A stretch of DNA of 11,904 nt from Pleurotus djamor (taxonomy: Eukaryota; Basidiomycota; Agaricomycetes; Agaricales; Pleurotaceae): positions 1-11,904 of the forward strand of contig JAPEVF010001250.1 in NCBI GenBank assembly GCA_029747585.1, read 5' to 3'. The notes beneath the pieces were generated by a model that made no database searches, had not been told where the DNA came from, and saw only the letters and a program-made list of their open reading frames with translations. Within the stretch, counting starts at the first letter, position 1; each line of letters begins with the position of its first letter. This document shows positions 8,045-11,904 of the stretch, in pieces. A program made the position numbers and the translations under genes.

Positions 8045-9395
8045 ATGACTTTACGACAGATCCTCGGTGCCTCCGTCATCCTTGCCTGTGTCCTGACAGT
8101 CCACTCGTCCCCAATTTCCTACGGTGGCGATGTGGAGAACTATGATATCCAAGCTCGTGACTACGAGAGCTACGATTTGGCATTGCAATTGCGGGAATTA
8201 GCTCTCGGATACGCCCCATCTGAAACGGTAAGGCACTTTCTGTCTCTTGCAGAATGACTTCCATGACTCACATCATGCATTTCAGGATACCTTCAACGTA
8301 GTTCACGAGAAGCGAGTCACCAAGGCCGCACCTCCACCCAAGGCGAAGCCTGCGCCAGTTCCCGTCAAGCCCGCACCTGTACCGGCGAGACCGAAGCCAG
8401 CTCCTGCACCAGCGCCGGCACCAGGGAAGCCACAACCCGGTACCAGACCGCCNCCACCACCTTCTCAACCTGGAAACAAGCCNCCGCCCAAGAACTCTGC
8501 TTCTTGTCAAGTCAGGCGACGAGGTCTGTTACTCGGAAAGCGCGCCTTCGACATCACATGCAGTACGTTGCATTCTACATCGTTAGCTGTTGCATCTCTG
8601 AAGCCATTCCATTATATTAGAGAGCGCTACTCTTACGCTTGGTACGGTAACGAAGACGATCACTCAGGTCGGTCAACAAGGAAATTCAGCCGTCACATAC
8701 CAAGTGGCTGGTGGCTGGCCTGATCCAACCACCGGGCAAGACGTCACAGCTTATGCGAAAACCGGGAAAAGTTTGTGTTCTTCAGCTCTCAATTTCACCA
8801 CAAGCTCAACGAATCATCGCGTAGCTCCTGCTGAGACTTTCGCATCCGAGATCAAGTGGCTTGGAAAGACGGATCAATTACTTGCGGAAGGAAAGCACGA
8901 AGGCCGCCAATTCATCGTGTTCCATGGTGTCACTGGTAAACTCGACGTCACTGGAACGACATACTGGAAGAACCTTGCCCAAAAATTCATGGTAAAGGGA
9001 GATATGGCTGGATGTGAGGCTGAGGTCAAGAAGACGTTGATTCCTTTGATCGTCAACGAAGCTAAAGTTTATGTGTAAGTCATCCCAGCTTTGTACCTCT
9101 TGAACGGCAATTCTGATGCGTTTCCGAATATTTCAGTGACAAATTCCAAGTCCTGCACACGGATGTCCAACCTGGAAACGTCCTCTGGGATGCTGCTGGT
9201 GCCGACCCCACTCTCATTGACTGGGGAAGAGCCGAAGAGGTTGCCTCGGTGGGTCATTTTATTCCCATTCCCTAGCGAAAAGCACTGATCTCTTGTCCTT
9301 AGTGGAGCGACGCCGTGGCCAAGCGCGTTACTGCTCAGGCAGAATTCTCGTTCCTGAAAGGAGAGGAGAGGATTTGTCATGACTTCAGTAAATAA
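8045..9395 (+). CDS. Secreted protein with proline-rich linker and kinase-like domain (gene A, intact copy)
   Basis: My five-exon model is 8045-8227, 8286-8562, 8621-9074, 9137-9248 and 9303-9395. It gives 1119 nt and 372 residues, all GT-AG introns of 54-62 bp. Residues 1 to about 22 are a signal peptide. Residues about 72-130 are a Pro/Lys/Ala linker; ambiguous bases at 8453 and 8483 fall in CCN codons and still read Pro. Dibasic Lys-Arg pairs at 70-71 and 146-147 bracket the linker and could be Kex2-type cleavage sites. Residues about 150-342 resemble a short protein-kinase/aminoglycoside-phosphotransferase fold. VTAYAK gives a candidate beta-3 Lys200 and SEIKWL a candidate helix-C Glu230. 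The catalytic-loop pattern is H312-T-D314...N319 and a DFG-like D333-W-G335. Only 37 residues follow the DWG motif, so the usual C-lobe is largely missing. Activity is uncertain: it may be a minimal kinase or a pseudoenzyme. Secretion is predicted from the signal peptide. The stop codon overlaps an AATAAA (9391-9396). Confidence 0.82.
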
Positions 9396-9620
9396 AATCG
9401 GGATGTTTTAGGATGTACTCGAAAGGCGTTGACAAGAATTGAAAACTAAAGTCCTAGCTTGTCCACTGACGTCCTCCAATTAGCGGGTGCAAAGTCCAAG
9501 ATAAGTGTGTTTGTAGATACAAGATAGATACAGTAGATGACAGGCTGAGATTCTCCATGAGTAGAGATACATCAAGATATTTTGTTGCATGGTCCGACGT
9601 AACTCATATTCCGATGTAAC

Positions 9621-11473
9621 TCATAGTCGCCCTTCAACGCGGTTTTCTATGAGCTGGGCGACCGTTGGGCCGTATACTGGAATTGAGTCCCCTTGAAATC
9701 CTTCAGGATACGCAACCTGAGTTTCTCCCCCTGTGAAGTACCTAATGTACTCATCAGAGCTCTGAGGCACAAAAGAGAATTTATCCACGCACGTATCATT
9801 CCAGACTCCATAGTGGGTCATACCAAGTGCAGTTGCCGTCCACTGGTAGTCATGAGCAAAGCCACCTGGTATAAACAGCTCGATAACGGTCGAGATACGC
9901 GTTTGGGGCATCAACACCAAGTGTGTCAAGCCATTCCCATGTACACCCAGCATTATCTAGAGGGGATCAACTGATGAGGTACGCCGATGTATAAAAGGGA
10001 AACCCCATGCTTACCGTACTTCGTGAGACAGCTCTCACTTGCATATCTTTGGTCATTGTCTCGGCCTCCAAAACTTGTAATTCCCATGATGGACCTTTCT
10101 TCTCAACCAACTCCTGCAACGCACCCACGAGTCCGTCGTGATCCTCTTGAATGAGTTTCCTCCTGGACCCACGCTGTCGACTGATATAGGTAATAACAAT
10201 CTGATTGGGAATTACGCGTTGGGATAGAGCTAGTACGGCGGCATCATGGGATGGAGGCTGATGGACCATATCAGGCCACAGTCCAGACTCCAGTTGAACA
10301 CCAGCATAACGCCACATAGCTGTTCGGATGGGTGTCCACCATCCCGCAACCGCAATCCCAGGTAATTTACCCAAAAGCAGCATATGTTCCAGTGATTCGG
10401 AAGCAGTACGTTGGGTTCGACTCCCACACGAAGCACCACGAAATGCGGCGACACGATCGGCAATTAGGACGAGAGGAAAGTGCCATGCTCGTTGGTGAGC
10501 CATCCCGTACGTATCGGAGCTGCGGAAGGTAGTCATATCGACGCGGTCTTTCCACCCTTCTTGGTGCTCTATCGTCGTGGAAGGGAAAACAGCGCGAAGG
10601 AAGTAAGCATCGAAGCCTGGGGCATCGCGCCAGCCATCGAGATCGCTGTGAACGAAGATGATGCGATCAACCTTCGGAGGGGGTGGATAAGAATGGGTAT
10701 ATTGCCAAGCTGTAGCCACCGACGACTCTGTGAACGACCCAGTCCAGAAAGCCCAAGCACCGAGGAAGAGTTCGGCGACAAGGTGGTAATAGTGGCGTAG
10801 CATTTGTCGCGGGTCGTTAAATAACCACTAGTACGCTGCGTCAAGCCTGTAGCCATGTAGGCAATCGGGGGGACATACCGTTGCACCTTCAACAGTGAAA
10901 ATCCGGTTCAAAGTCTCCCCGGCTTCAGTGTCTGCCCCCCAAAGTGCCTTTGCCTCCTCCGGAGTCAGGAAATCCATGTGTTCTGCAGTTGGCTCGCGCA
11001 GTGGTTCGTGTTCTGGAAGGTTGTCGAGGTTGTAACCTGTACTTGTCATCATTCGGATGGCAGGAAAGACGTCCTTTTTGGAGGTGACAATGTACAGTGC
11101 ACCATGGGCCATGTAAAGGTTGCGGAAAACGGTCCATCCGGGAGCGTGCTCGACCAATTCCGTTTCAGGGATGGTGATTGAAGCGTCTATGATGGGCGTA
11201 TGTTCGGGTTCCACAGTCAATGTAGTCGTTGCCGTCTGTGTGGCGGTAGTGGCGACTGTGCGGGTCTCTCTCAAGGTCCGCGTCATCCTCCGTGTCCTGT
11301 AGATGGTGGAACCGTCTCGTGCATTNGGCGTCGAGCACGAGGGGGGATTGATTGAAATGAGGATTGACGACAACATCCCCGGCCGATGTAAACGCCAGCA
11401 TCCACACGTACATGGCGGCCGCACCGATTATAAGGAGTGTTACATCGCGGATGTTGATTGACCTGGGGAGCAT
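9621..11473 (-). CDS. Glycosyltransferase family 61 (DUF563-type), type II membrane protein
   Basis: My model is exon 1 11473-10879, intron 10878-10828 (51 bp), exon 2 10827-10015, intron 10014-9957 (58 bp) and exon 3 9956-9621. Ignoring the ambiguous base at 11326, this gives 1743 nt and 580 residues, with both introns in phase 0. Residues about 9-29 form one membrane anchor after a short basic N-terminus, giving a lumenal catalytic domain as expected for a Golgi/ER transferase. A Thr/Arg-rich stem (about 57-88) follows. Family-like motifs are WLFNDPRQM then RHYYHLVAEL at about 199-219, a YISRQ...RRKL...DH segment, and VHGNGLTHL at 474-482 followed by PGGFAHDYQW. GT61 enzymes transfer sugars such as GlcNAc, xylose or arabinose to proteins or glycans; donor and acceptor here are unknown. 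With the N counted as a base, the frame breaks after residue 49; without it, the reading frame is continuous. The gene converges on gene A, with 225 bp between the two stop codons. Confidence 0.88.
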
Positions 11474-11904
11474 TCTGGGCGGACAACCAGAGGAAAGGTG
11501 ATGGTCTCCGTCTGAGAGAAAGCGTGTGATGAGATAGACTTAAAATTGTATTCTTCTCCCGGCCTACCCTGCCCATTCGGATTCAACGGGGCTGAGCATG
11601 TCGTCAACATTTAGCGGATGACAGGCGTGCGTCTCCCGAATACAAGCCTGGGATGATTGCGTGCCAACGTGAGCACGAACATACTTCTACCATGAACGTG
11701 CGTAGGAGACAGTGCCAGCTAGGGCTGGTGAATGGAAGAGACGTCTAAGAGCATGAAGGCATGAGGCCCAACAAGATGGGGAAAGCATAAGTTAGGCTTA
11801 TAGATGCCGAGTGCTAAGAACAAATGGACTAACGTAACGGAACGGCGGACCTGGGATCGCGAATGAGCCCCCCCCGACAACGCCGGTCCTTGGGTCCTTG
11901 GGAT
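11474..11904. other. Upstream flank of the GT61 gene, no gene seen
   Basis: This holds the 5' flank and presumably the promoter of the GT61 gene read on the minus strand. I see no convincing TATA box and no open frame with recognisable motifs. A minus-strand frame at 11576-11283 overlaps the GT61 start in another phase and looks like a shadow. At the window edge a short tandem repeat, GGTCCTTGG GTCCTTGG, is visible (about 11885-11902), with a nearby C run at 11868-11875. Confidence 0.4.

Larger units (their letters stand above)
5788..8387. repeat. Right arm of the large inverted repeat
   Basis: This matches the reverse complement of 1-2612. The inner boundary is at AAATTCAACCCT near 5788. 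The listed outer limit, about 8387, is only where the left arm leaves the window, inside exon 2 of gene A, so the true arm is probably longer. The arm carries gene B and the first part of gene A, both in the outward (plus) direction. Small indels against the left arm occur in the gene B tail (18 bp), between the genes, and near the gene A promoter. Confidence 0.93.

Noticed and set aside
10230..10892. Several overlapping open frames within the GT61 gene on both strands
   Set aside because: They are shadows of the GT61 exon 2, whose frame carries the family motifs and joins the flanking exons in phase.
1..11904. tRNA genes, CRISPR arrays, riboswitches
   Set aside because: None was seen on reading both strands, and the locus is eukaryotic, so the prokaryotic classes are not expected. 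No formal search could be run.

Overview
The window looks like nuclear DNA of a filamentous basidiomycete, most likely an Agaricomycete. Its genes are cut by many short GT-AG introns (51-70 bp), the cytochrome P450 alone has 12, and the products (a microsomal P450, a family-61 glycosyltransferase, small secreted proteins) are typical of mushroom-forming fungi. No bacterial-style genes, tRNAs, rRNAs or recognisable transposon genes are visible. The organism assignment is inference from gene structure and protein style.

Layout. Positions 1-2612 and 5788 to about 8387 are the two arms of a large, slightly diverged inverted repeat; the left arm runs off the window edge. Each arm carries the same two genes, transcribed outward away from the centre. 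Gene B encodes an unrecognised secreted protein with a Ser/His/Arg/Pro-rich tail. Gene A encodes a secreted protein with a proline-rich linker and a kinase-like domain. In the right arm both genes are intact (gene B 6265-7089, gene A 8045-9395, both plus). In the left arm gene B (2130-1324, minus) has an early TAG stop, and only the 5' part of gene A (343-1, minus) lies in the window. The 3175-bp core between the arms holds one complete 13-exon cytochrome P450 gene (2981-5238, plus). To the right of the repeat, converging on gene A, is a 3-exon glycosyltransferase family 61 gene (11473-9621, minus). A single ambiguous base at 11326 breaks its frame and is probably a consensus error.

How the parts may work together. 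Gene A and gene B have recognisable N-terminal signal sequences, so both probably enter the secretory pathway. The P450 would sit in the ER membrane, and the GT61 enzyme would be a type II ER/Golgi membrane protein. Physical linkage of duplicated secreted proteins around a P450 suggests an accessory, fast-evolving locus. Nothing in the sequence proves a shared pathway. All splice models here were made by eye from splice sites, reading phase and family motifs.
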